This document shows, piece by piece, positions 1 to 9,496 of a stretch of 64,000 nucleotides of DNA. The stretch's first letter is position 1, and every line of letters starts with the position of its first letter. The position numbers and the translations under genes were made by a program. Origin of the DNA: Hippasteria phrygiana (Eukaryota; Echinodermata; Asteroidea; Valvatida; Goniasteridae); assembly GCA_037893225.1 (NCBI GenBank), contig JAZGUH010000122.1, positions 186,001-250,000 of the forward strand. The letters run 5' to 3'. The notes under the pieces are model-generated. The model was not told where the DNA came from, did no database searches, and saw only the letters and a program-made list of their open reading frames with translations.

Positions 1-1
1 C

Positions 2-313
2 TACGCTAGCATTTTTAAAGGTCCCGAGAAACCTAGAACGATCTACCTACATCTCGCTAGGGGGCATTACGACTTAATCAAATCCATGTCGGGGTTCCTA
101 AATCGTAGCAATTTCTGCGACGTTTGTCTCAAGGGTTATAATAATGCACGAGCAAATCACGTCTGTAATATAGCTTGTAAGCTGTGTTATTCCGTAGGAG
201 GTAAGACCGGTTAAATTGATACCTGGGTGCACTGTTCCGAGTGTAATCGTAATTTAAAAGATGCCGTATGTTTCAATGACACTAAAACTAGGATGATAAG
301 TAAAAATACGTGA
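2..313 (+). pseudogene. Polinton/Maverick-type DNA polymerase B fragment
   Basis: An open frame entered at base 2 reads a Cys-rich stretch with FCDVC, then a Lys-Gly-Tyr context, HVC and CKLC, and a second HCSEC pair further on. Paired Cys/His motifs of this kind are found in protein-primed family B polymerases of Polinton/Maverick elements, which replicate the element. The frame has an in-frame TAA at 212-214 and ends at a TGA at 311-313, and the window edge cuts its 5' side, so it is a dead fragment. It overlaps an oppositely oriented Polinton piece by about 25 bases, so the element has been rearranged. The family call comes from motif memory, not a search. Confidence 0.6.
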
Positions 314-635
314 TGAGTACCATCATTACAGCTAAGCGCGGGAAGCATTCTTGCATTAAATCATCCAGCACCACTAGATTTCTGTACTTCGGGTCGATGA
401 GATCTGTCCAATCCTTCGGCAACCCCTCCATCAACTGAACATCAGGTAGATGGCGAGACAGTTCCTCGTAAGCCTTATCATCTGAATACAAAAGTTCCTT
501 AACCCTTGATGGTTCGGTAGTCACTTCGGTTTTGGGCATGTTGACCCTCTGGCCAAACTTTCCCCAAAACCTATTCAACATTAGTTTCGCCAGCGCTCTA
601 AGTCCGGGGTAACCCATCCAGTAGAAGCTGATCAT
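288..635 (-). pseudogene. Chimeric Polinton remnant: polymerase piece fused to ATPase-like piece
   Basis: A 115-aa minus-strand frame starts with a segment (about residues 8-50) containing ALAKLMLNRFWGKFGQR, which matches the conserved helix before the C-terminal palm/thumb region of Polinton polymerase B. From about residue 60 it switches to a segment with GLPKDW and VVLDDLMQE, which resembles the Walker-B region of Polinton-type packaging ATPases. The two normally belong to different genes of the element, so this looks like a deletion fusion. No complete domain is present and no function is expected. The polymerase assignment is fairly firm; the ATPase assignment is tentative. Confidence 0.55.
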
Positions 636-2659
636 TTGAGGCCCTCACTAGTATGACCCTCACTGGATGAGACTTGGTATGACAGCCCGCTTCACATAAA
701 AATGTTTACGGTATTATGTGAGATGACAAGCGTACATCACTGATCTCTATGTAAACTGGATAGCGCATCGGCTGGTCGCGTTGAGGCCACCGTCCGCCAT
801 GTTATCACTCCCAATACAATAGGTTTGCAAACCTTGTCCCCAGGGTCTCATTTCATCCTCGTTCTCCTTACGTACATATCAGTGGTAAATTGGGAGTGGT
901 AATATGGCGGGGGCTGGCTTCAGTTGCTTGTACAGCGCGCAATGGCCAATGAGCTATCCAGTTTATATAGAGATCAGTGGCGTACATGTGACGGGAGCGC
1001 AGAGCCCAACTCAAACCACGCCTCGCACGTCCTGCTGTATATGCTGGGTGATGATGGCCGCCTGTAACCTTTGACCTCTCAACCTGCTCAACCAACAACA
1101 TACCGGTACTTATTATCGTACCATATATGGCTCAACTGAGACCTGCGTATTTCCTGCATTTTCGCCATTAGATTCAATCCGTGCATTTAGACGATTATCA
1201 GTAATCTCGAATTTCGAGCTGATGGCGTAGCTGCCATCTGCAGGTAACTTCCAGAAAAGACCACGAACTTTGACCGCAAAACACTCCAATGCCAAACCCC
1301 GAAAATCGAAGTATTTATTCCATTGAATATAACAAGGTGTGTAATTTAATTAATATGACTACACCATTAAGAAAGTCGAAATCTATCTCAACAATTAACA
1401 AGTCATGCGTTAAGGGGTCAATTAGTAACAATAGACATCAATCAAAAAACAAACTCGCCTTTCAAATAGTTTGCTATTAACCACAATTACTTAGTTCACG
1501 GCATATTGAGCTTGCTACCACATTTTGTCATAAGTTATAATCCGTTGACCAAATTTGCACATAATAGTGCACTGTATTCTTAGCGTGTCACTGATATTGG
1601 CCCTTGTACACTGGTGCTGTTGCCATAGTAACAAAACTCAAAATTGTTAACATGTGTAATTATGTCTATAGGAGTCGTTCCATGTTTTGTTTCCCAAGTG
1701 AGGAGATAATAATTCCGTCTATAGTTGAAATAAAGAGGCATTTTATATAGTGCTTATAGAAGCTTTTTGCCTTTTAAAGTTTATGCTTGCGGATAGCTAA
1801 AGGGTAACTTTTTTTGTCTACGACTGTTAAAAATACTTCAGTTTTTTTCTTTCTTCTCTTGGAGGGTATCTCGGCCTTAAGGAAACAAAAAAGGCAGACT
1901 TGCGTAAATGAATTGCAGCGTCGAAGCATTTTGCGCATGCGTGGCACGTTTTACTGTGTCGCTATTCTCATTGGATTTGTCCAGCGATATCACATTTCGA
2001 AATACGCTTGCGGCCTCGTTGATTCGATAGCTCAGTAGGTTATGGGTTGCGAATTTCCCAATTCTTTTTCTAATGAATTTTTTTGGGTCCTTTTTATTTT
2101 GTTTAAAAAGGATTTGTGGTAGATTTTTAACATTTTTCTTTATCCTCTTTGTTGTTTGGGAGGATTTTTTTTTAAAGAAAGAAAATTCCGAGAACCTGTT
2201 TTGTGCTTCGGCGCTGGCGCTAACGAGCAGTGTGAAATGATGCTTGCGATATGTTCACTATCATGTTCATGGTCGCGGTTCTTACAGGGACATCCTTGTG
2301 GGGTACTCTCACAATGAAAACTATGATATCCTACAAGTTTTTTTCTATATTTCAGTTCATTTAGCAGGAGAAATTTATAACAGTTGGATAATAGGTCCTA
2401 TAAAATAGGAGAACAATAAAAGTACCCCAGAAACCCCAAATAATAAAGGATATGTAGTAATACCAGTATATAGTAATAGTAATAACATCAATAGCCAACA
2501 AGTTGGTCTTCATTTGTGTTCATCTCGCAGGAGAAAGTTTAAAACATTTGGATAATAGAAGAATAAAAGTACCTCACAAACCCCAAATATTATGGATATG
2601 TCTGTGTAAAGCTATTTTGTGCTCACATCTTTGAACTCTGTGGTGCCAGAGATTTTGCT
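636..2659. other. Intergenic, one foldback element, otherwise featureless
   Basis: From about 727 to 815 and, inverted, about 885 to 1000, a ~90-base sequence (beginning GTACATCACTGATCTCTA) is repeated as two imperfect arms, forming a foldback element. The rest is AT-rich with no supported gene. A short A-box-like tRNA motif near 2020 has no matching B box. Confidence 0.5.
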
Positions 2660-5600
2660 TTACGGACAGCAGTACGCCCTCATTGTGCTAGGTGGGCGTG
2701 GTGTATTGGCGATTACACTCTCATAACACTCATCGCCACGCCAGAACTTGCAGTCAAAGACCTTGACGTCACGCCCATCCACGTCATAGTGGCCCCAGAC
2801 CCCATTCCAGTACCCATGATCCCTAGCCGACTTTAGCTCGGGGAGTGAGCACAGGTGGAGGCCTAGAGACTCGCAGAAAACCTGGGCCTGGTCGTGAGTG
2901 GCGTAATGTGTATGAGACAAGAGGAAGGCTGAGCTACCGGGACAGCAGTAGGCACCAAGAGCAGGCTCCCCGGCGTGTTGGTTGTAGTCAACCCGTACTT
3001 CGCCATCACTAAGAAGATTCGCCTGAAGGTACTTCATGGCGTACCAACCGTATTCATTCGTACCCCTGAAGTACCCGTGATCGTTGCCATAAGCCAGCTG
3101 TACCAAGAGACAGAGTTTGAAGTCCAATCCACGGCAAGCGACTTGTGCTTCGGAGTGATTAGTGAACTTCGCTGGGGTGAGCAAAGGGTGAGTCAGAGGG
3201 CAGCAGTATGCGCCGACCGTCTCCCCGTCTTCCATGGGAACCGTCAGGATCTCTCGCCCCTCGTAGAAACACTCCTGCCCTGGGAGGGAGTAATCGCATG
3301 AGGTCACACGCGCCTTCCTGTTGGTGGCGCCGCTGTAAAGCCCAAACTTGAGGTTTCTGTAGCCGAATTCGAAGGCGATTTTCATCTGGGGCAGGGTGCA
3401 GGGTTGCATTCCGCACGCCGAGCACCGTGCTTCGGCTGCAGCCTCATTCTTGCAACAGGAAGTATCCTCCGTGAGGAGTATGTCCCAGCCTGGGGATTGG
3501 AAATAAAAAGTATAGTGTCCAACGTAGGTGTGAAATTCCACAGAGCTTTTTGAACTGATGTCGACTGAACCTGCTATCATATCTTGTGAATAAAATGAAA
3601 TTTGGGCCACGGTGGCAACTTGGGAATCAAGCTAATCGATTGCAGTTACTGCACCGAAATGTGACGCCATTTGGCATTGAAAAATGCGTTAAGCAACATG
3701 CACACGTAGTCTATAATTGTTTGCACTGCACTCTCCGATCTAGTCTATGCTTAGCAATTGTTTGTGCTTATAGCAGCTCCGTGAAATTGGCCCATGGAGA
3801 GAGTGGGGAGAACATGGGTCGACATTTTGCTTACTGTTTTTTTATGAAAATTGAAAGCAGCACCTCTTTACAACCAGTATAACTCCCCCTGCTCCCCCCC
3901 CCCCCCCTGGTTTTCCTCCCGCTTTTAAGTTGTGTTTGTGTTTGCCTGATTTATGTTGATTTTTGTGTTGGATGGAGACAACTTCCCGGAAACCTCAACT
4001 TTCTTTCGATCCATCGGATCAAAAACTGGTGTCTTCAGGCCCCGAACCCAGCAAAAGAACCACATTGATAAGAGACCCTAAAATATGAATAGAAATCTTT
4101 AGAAACTCAATAACAGGTGGAGGTTTTTGAGATGCTAGCAGCAAGCAGGCATACCGGCCCTTTACCATTGTTCTACGCGCGCATGCTCAGAACAAGCAAA
4201 AAGGAACAGTCTGTCTGCTGCCCTCCAGCGTCTCAAAAGTCTCCTTTGTAATAATAGTTTTTAACGTATTTCCCAAAACGTTTTCATAAAATCAGGTATT
4301 ATCATTAAATAAAAACAAAAACATTCAGGGTGTTTAACGACGTTGAAATAGCCAGTAGCATAGCCACGTTCTGTTCAGAGGGAAGGGGGAGGGGGCACGG
4401 CTATTTTCATGGGGGAAAGTGAAATTTTTCCCAGATTGTCGGGACCAAATTGTAAAAGTTTAGTTAAAATCGTGTCTAGATTTATTTCGGGGCCCGACAA
4501 AATAATTTGAAAAGCGGGTAGAGGCGGTTTATGTACAAAAAGAACGGATATCAACACATTACAAATGACGTGACGTCAACCCATTAACAAATTCTAACAA
4601 ACAAACAAACAAACGTGCAAACAAACAACAATACACAAACAGACACATACAATATGTGTAAACGCCTGCAATCGGGGACCTCCTATTGCCCTCCTATTGT
4701 TCATACTTTAACTTTTTGGCAAGGACCCTCATTGGTTTTGTACACGATTTTCAAAAGGGGACCTTTCTCAACCAGGACCCTGTTGTCCTCTAGTGTTAAA
4801 GGTCCTCTATTAAATGCAAAAACAAACTCACCATAACACCACAACATCCCAACAAAACCAAGGAAAAGAAAAGAAACCAAAACAAAACACTACACAAAAA
4901 CAAAAACTCCCACATTTCGGGGGGGGGGGGGGGGGGGGGCGTCAAGAGTTGCTAGTGAGGAGCAGTTGCCTTACCCCCTTGCCCCCCACTGGTTAAAATA
5001 CGCCACTGAAAACAGGCAAAATATTATCAATGTTGCTGTGCAAGGTGTTCAAAACTCAAAACGCCGCTGAAACGAGCAGAATTATTCTGAAACGTCCTTT
5101 ATATTCAGAGTCTGCGTCGAGTCTATTGTGGATAACAGTCAAAATGTGTCGGTTTAAACGTATAACGTACACGATTGCTAATCCTCCAATTTGTTTTTAC
5201 TGAATTATTACGAAATACCTTACTAGACTGAAGTTAATAGTACCGTAGTCGCAATCATCCTGTGAAATGATGGCACCAGGGAGTGTGCTGTCGTTGTCAA
5301 GAAAAGTGGAAATTTGTATCGTTTTCCGACGATTTCCAGCTGGAAATCGTTGAGAAAACTGCCCTGTAGCCTTTAGTCAAGACGCGCGTGGCTATACCCG
5401 GACGAGTGGCGCGCCCCGGACAATGCTGGCATTGGCGGACGGTCACGTCTCCAGGTAGCCACGCGCGCCTTGACTAAAGGCTATCATCCGCCTGACGGTT
5501 GAAAACGAGCGCCGTCTTTCTCTCGTTGTTTCGCCATCCAACAACGCAAAACTTTGAACAGGTCAGTGGAACGATATTTCCTACAAAATACTAACCCGAA

Positions 5601-6113
5601 ATCCGCCCATTTCTGAAAATTGCAACAATGACTATATAATCATGTACACTACATCTAAAGGTATGATATAGCAGTCGGAGACAGTGTTCATACTTTGATT
5701 CAAAATATACATGAAATAATAAACCTGTGAAAGTTTAAGCTCAATCCCTCAACCGCGTCACGAGAAAATAGTGACAAACCTTTCTGTTTTTAACCGTGGT
5801 TTTGTGCACGTTCAAGGTGCTTCGTTCGATCTTTGAAACTGAATATCTCAGAAACAATATCTCGAGGACGACCGCATTTCAGACGGAAATAGTTCTAATG
5901 AGGATTGGCACTGGTACAGGTTACATAAACAGTAAGCTTTCATTTTGAAAGTTTTAATGTTTTAATATCAGTACCAAAGCCACACATATCTTTAAGAATA
6001 TTGTTACATTGTAAATTCAAAGTTGCAATCTGCCAAAACTTACTGTCATCCGGCGTACACTGTTGTGCCAGAAGTACGGGCAAAAACAAGACAAATACGA
6101 AGGCAGTCTTCAT
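2660..6113 (-). CDS. Secreted protein with three tandem Cys-rich AYCCP repeats
   Basis: Two coding exons: 6113-6044, then 3570-2660 (an alternative in-phase acceptor starts the second at 3582). Exon one encodes MKTAFVFVLFLPVLLAQQ, a typical signal peptide, then CTPDD and a GTAAGT donor. Its one-base overhang matches the phase of the large exon, giving 326 aa and a TAA stop. The mature protein carries three repeats of about 86-92 residues, ending near residues 138, 234 and 326. Each has A-x(2)-x-C, then G-x(2)-x-C-x-L-x(2)-x-x-A and a GY pair, and closes with AYCCP. The spacing loosely recalls Link or C-type-lectin-like modules, but I cannot assign a family. No transmembrane segment or anchor is visible, so it is probably extracellular. 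A noncoding exon (about 6400-6348) precedes the ATG exon; the 2.5-kb intron is full of repeats. Confidence 0.75.
4660..4806 (+). repeat. Interspersed ~130-bp repeat, copy 1 of 3
   Basis: A sequence with GGGGACCTCCTATTGCCC near its start, TTTTTGGCAAGGACCC in the middle and AGGGGACC near its end recurs in reverse at about 13215-13340 and, more diverged, at 11440-11600. The ends are partly inverted, so it is probably a small nonautonomous DNA transposon. It lies in the intron of the secreted-protein gene. Confidence 0.5.
5166..5650. repeat. Interspersed repeat shared with 62.45-63.05 kb
   Basis: The segment from ACACGATTGCTAATCCTCC through the region around ACTTTGAACAGGTCAGTG and CATTTCTGAAAATTGCA matches 62451-63050 in the same orientation and order. 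The flanking parts of both copies align well while the middle differs. This copy carries an extra ~115-bp inverted-repeat insert (5371-5485). No coding capacity is seen. Confidence 0.6.
5371..5485. mobile_element. 115-bp inverted-repeat insert (MITE-like)
   Basis: Ends are near-perfect inverted repeats: TAGCCTTTAGTCAAGACGCG at the left and the complement of TAGCCTTTAGTCAAGGCGCG at the right. It interrupts the longer repeat, and the related copy near 62.65 kb lacks it, so it looks like a small insertion. Confidence 0.5.
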
Positions 6114-6425
6114 CTGTCACAAAATAGAAAAGTAAGGAAAACTGAGTACGGCAATTTCTAACACAATTTTCAAGTGTCACAACAGGCGCCGATGGCACCT
6201 TATCCTACAGTAAAATATTATATATGCGTTCTTTTTCCCGTAAATTATCCGGTTAGTAATGAACAATTATTCGGAAAACAATATTTTGTCCGTGCACTTA
6301 GGAATGAAAAATGAAATACCAGACAGAAAAATAGGCTAAATGCATACCTTCACGTTCTTCAAATCGTCTGATGTATACTGTTGAACTGAGATTTAGGAAC
6401 ACCGTTCTGTGCTCGTTCGTTGTTT

Positions 6426-6433
6426 TATTTATA
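6426..6433 (-). promoter_or_regulatory. TATA box of the triple-repeat secreted-protein gene
   Basis: On the minus strand the sequence reads TATAAATA. About 30 bases downstream the presumed 5' UTR starts; it runs to a GTATGC donor just after 6348, and the next acceptor (TTTTGTGACAG) abuts the ATG at 6113. TATA-plus-short-UTR-exon layout fits a regulated, strongly expressed secreted gene. The start site is inferred from spacing only. Confidence 0.55.
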
Positions 6434-6608
6434 CAGATTGCAAACATTTTTAATTATATATTTGAGAATCACGGTATCTGATTGGATGACTTGGTAAGCA
6501 ACTACGGTGACGTCGTGCAGAATTTCGAAGCTAAATGGATTTGACAGCTTGGAAAGGACAATAAATTGATGTCACCAACAACGAAAACATTGATTTGACA
6601 AAATTAAT

Positions 6609-7366
6609 CCAGATGTTCAGTGATTTTGTTATTTGAATAAAGTTTAATTAAACTGTAAAATGTCATTGATAAGACATTAATTGTAGCACATAATTTGTTT
6701 AATGGATTTACAAATGAATTTGAGCCAATACAGATGTTCAGTGATTTTGTTATTTGAATAAAGTTTAATTAAACTGTAAAATGTCAAAGACATTAATTGT
6801 AGCACATAATTTGTTTAATGGATTTACAAATGAATTTGAGCTAATACAGATGTTCAGTGATTTTGTTATTTGAATAAAGTTTAATTAAACTGTAAAATGT
6901 CATTGATAAGACATTAATTGTAGCACATAATTTGTTTAATGGATTTACAAATGAATTTGAGGTAATACAGATGTTCAGTGAATTTTTTTGTATTTGAATA
7001 AAGTTTAATTAAACTGTAAAATGTCATTGATATAAGACATTAATTGTAGCACATAATTTGTTTAATGGATTTACAAATGAATTTAAGCTAATACAGATGT
7101 TCAGTGATTTTAATAAAGTTTAATTAAACTGTAAAATGTCATTGATAAGACATTAATTGTAGCACATAATTTGTTTAATGGATTTACAAATGAATTTGAG
7201 CTAATACAGATGTTCAGTGATTTTGTTATTTGAATAAAGTTTAATTAAACTGTAAAATGTCATTGATAAGACATTAATTGTTGCACATAATTTGTTTAAT
7301 GGATTTAGAAATGAATTTGAGCTAATACAGATGGTCAGTAATTTTGTTATTTGAATAAAGTTTAAT
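6609..7366. repeat. Tandem satellite, ~120-bp unit, about 6-7 copies
   Basis: The unit begins CAGATGTTCAGTGATTTTG, contains AATAAAGTTTAATTAAACTG and ends near GAATTTGAGCTAATA. Starts recur near 6610, 6731, 6848, 6967, 7096, 7208 and 7329. Copies are over 90% alike by eye, with small internal deletions (for example the loss of TTGATAAGA-like bases in one unit and a shortened fifth unit). It lies upstream of the secreted-protein gene promoter and abuts a SINE. Confidence 0.85.
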
Positions 7367-7367
7367 T

Positions 7368-7672
7368 CGTCAAACAATCCACAAAGGAAACTGACTAGGT
7401 AAATTTGAATACATTTTCAAAGTTAACAAAGAAACTGGCAGGAGCGGGATTCGAACTTGCGACCTCCGGAATACCATACCGGTGCTCTACCAACTGAGCT
7501 ATCTTGCCCTATGTTTGCGGTCTCCCAAATTGTCAGTATCTTTGTTCAGGTGGGCGCTAGTCAGAAGTCATAAACCCAGAATATACCGTATAGCCAGGGA
7601 TCACACCCAATTTTACGATACAACCTGGGAAGCGACATTGCGCGGATCACTCAATGAGGATACGACTTTTTA
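7368..7672 (-). repeat. tRNA-headed SINE, copy 1
   Basis: On the minus strand a tRNA-like head has an intact A-box region (TAGCTCAGTTGGTAGAGCA) and B box (GTTCGAATCC), spanning about 7510-7440. Its acceptor-like stem is mostly paired, but the T stem is poorly paired, so it is a SINE head rather than a working tRNA gene. A non-tRNA body with GGGAGACCGC and GCGCCCACCTGAACAAAG lies on its 5' side, at higher coordinates (7510-7660). The flank (TTCGTCAAACAATCCACA) recurs before the second copy. Confidence 0.65.
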
Positions 7673-7681
7673 ACTTATAAT

Positions 7682-8075
7682 TCGTCAAACAATCCACAAG
7701 GAAACTGACTAGGTAAATTTGAATACATTTTCAAAGTGAACAAAGAAACTGGCAGGAGCGGGATTCGAACTTGCGACCTCCGGAATACCATACCTGTGCT
7801 CTGTTCAGGTGGGCGCTAGTGATCCCCGCAATGTCGCTTCCCAGGTTGTATCGTAAAATTGGGTGTGATCCCTGGCTATACGGCATTCTGGGTTTATGAC
7901 TTCTGACTAGCGCCCACCTGAACAAAGATACTGACAATTTGGGAGACCGCCAACATAGGGCAAGATAGGTCAGTTGGTAGAGCACCCGTATGGTATTCCG
8001 GAGGTCGCAAGTTCGAATCTCGCTCCTGCCAGTTTCTTATTTGTTCACTTTGAAAATGAATATAGTTTAATTATA
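7682..8075. repeat. tRNA-headed SINE, inverted dimer
   Basis: The left part (7735-7803) is the 3' half of the tRNA-like head in minus orientation, broken at TGTGCTC. The right part (about 7820-8040) is a nearly full SINE in plus orientation with its complete head at about 7962-8033. The two arms can fold on each other. A third, shorter piece of the same family (GAGACCGCCAACATAGGG) lies at about 46425-46478 in the last intron of the RING-H2 gene. Confidence 0.6.
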
Positions 8076-9226
8076 CTGAAAGGAATTTCAAACATTGGAA
8101 CAAGCTATACTGTTTTGTGTTTATTGGTCTTGCTTTCGAAAAACCATGGCCTTCAGCGTGTAGTGCATAATGCGGAAAAACCTTGACCTTGAATGAAATT
8201 AAGCCATCCTACCACCCACTTGCACAATGCTGTACATGAATGCGCGCGTAAAAATCAACCGACGCATGCGCAGTGCAGATACGTCGCACGCGCTGGGACC
8301 CAAAACGCCACATCATCGTTCCACGAACTGTCGTAACGTATACGTCACGTTCGCGTTGTCCGAAAACAGACAAACAATAATTTCGCAAAACGACGTTTGA
8401 TTTAGAGTAAAATATCATTCAAAAACCCAATTGCCAACACAAACCAGAAGTATTCAATAAATCTATGGTTATTCTGCAACGAGACTACATCAAGTGGATT
8501 AAATTGTTAATCTGTTTATTTGAAAAACGAGTCAGTGAAAACTACCCAACTTTAAACCGTTTTTTCTCTGATGCAAGGTAAGTCTGAGATAAGACGGTTC
8601 GTGGTACGAATTGTGAGTAACAGAATTAATATGTTGGACAGATGTGCTTACAAGTCAAAGACTGAGAATTGACGTGGTCGTGTGCAATTGTTAACTGTCG
8701 GTTCACTCATTTTATGCCAATTAAGATAAACAATCATGCAAGGTGTAATTAGCATGTCGCTACTGGTTGAACAGTTTCGGCTTGAAAGGAATGATATGCA
8801 TCCCAAAATAGGATTAATATTATTTGTCCGATTGTCAATATTTGATGAAAATTGACAGTTTGATTGGGACATAAGACAAACCAACCGAGGTTATTATCAC
8901 CACTAGTTTGGTGCAAACAATACTCAAACAAGCATTTTCATTTCCCATACATTTTCTCATCAGCTCAGGGCATTAATTTTGAGAGACTTACATTTTAATC
9001 TAATGTCTACAACACGCATACCACCAGCTTTAACTGGACTACAGACAGTATTGCGCTTACTTTTGTCAATTAGTCTATTTAAAAAGGACCATTTGATTCT
9101 CTCCATCGTATTTATAATATCTATTTACAAAACACATATAAAAAAGAACAGGTGTAAAAATGGTTGTGAAATTATCCTTTTTTCTCAATAATTGGATTTC
9201 CCATGAAATGTAATTGAAATGTTGAC
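8076..9226. other. Intergenic, no feature seen
   Basis: AT-rich spacer between a SINE and a MITE. I see no coding frame with splice support, no RNA gene and no obvious repeat. Confidence 0.4.
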
Positions 9227-9228
9227 TA

Positions 9229-9494
9229 CACCGTAAAAACAGTGTTCAGCAATTAAACACTTTTCTAAACACTTTCTAAATCAGTTTGTAAACAATCCTT
9301 GTGGATTGTGTGACGAGTTTGTAAACATGTTTACATGTTTAGCGTATTGACGGATAGTGTTTAGCTATTGAACATTGATGTTGAACATTACGTGTCTAAT
9401 TCCTAAACATCAATGTTGTAATGTTTAGCTTCTAAACATGTTTACAAACTGATAGCAAGATTGTTTTTAATTGCTCAGCACAGTTTTTAGAGTG
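9229..9494. mobile_element. MITE with TA target sites
   Basis: The left end reads CACCGTAAAAACAGTGTTCA and the right end is the imperfect complement (…GCTCAGCACAGTTTTTAGAGTG), both flanked by TA. The inside is a chain of short palindromes around AAACATGTTTACA. TA flanks suggest a Tc1/mariner-type nonautonomous element. No coding sequence. Confidence 0.65.
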
Positions 9495-9496
9495 TA

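Noticed and set aside
6609..7366. CRISPR-like array (regular repeats)
   Set aside because: Units are ~120 bp with no unique spacers, in an animal genome: a tandem satellite.
7440..7512. A functional tRNA gene on the minus strand
   Set aside because: Boxes A and B are good, but the T stem is poorly paired and the sequence is repeated with a fixed non-tRNA body, so it is a SINE head.
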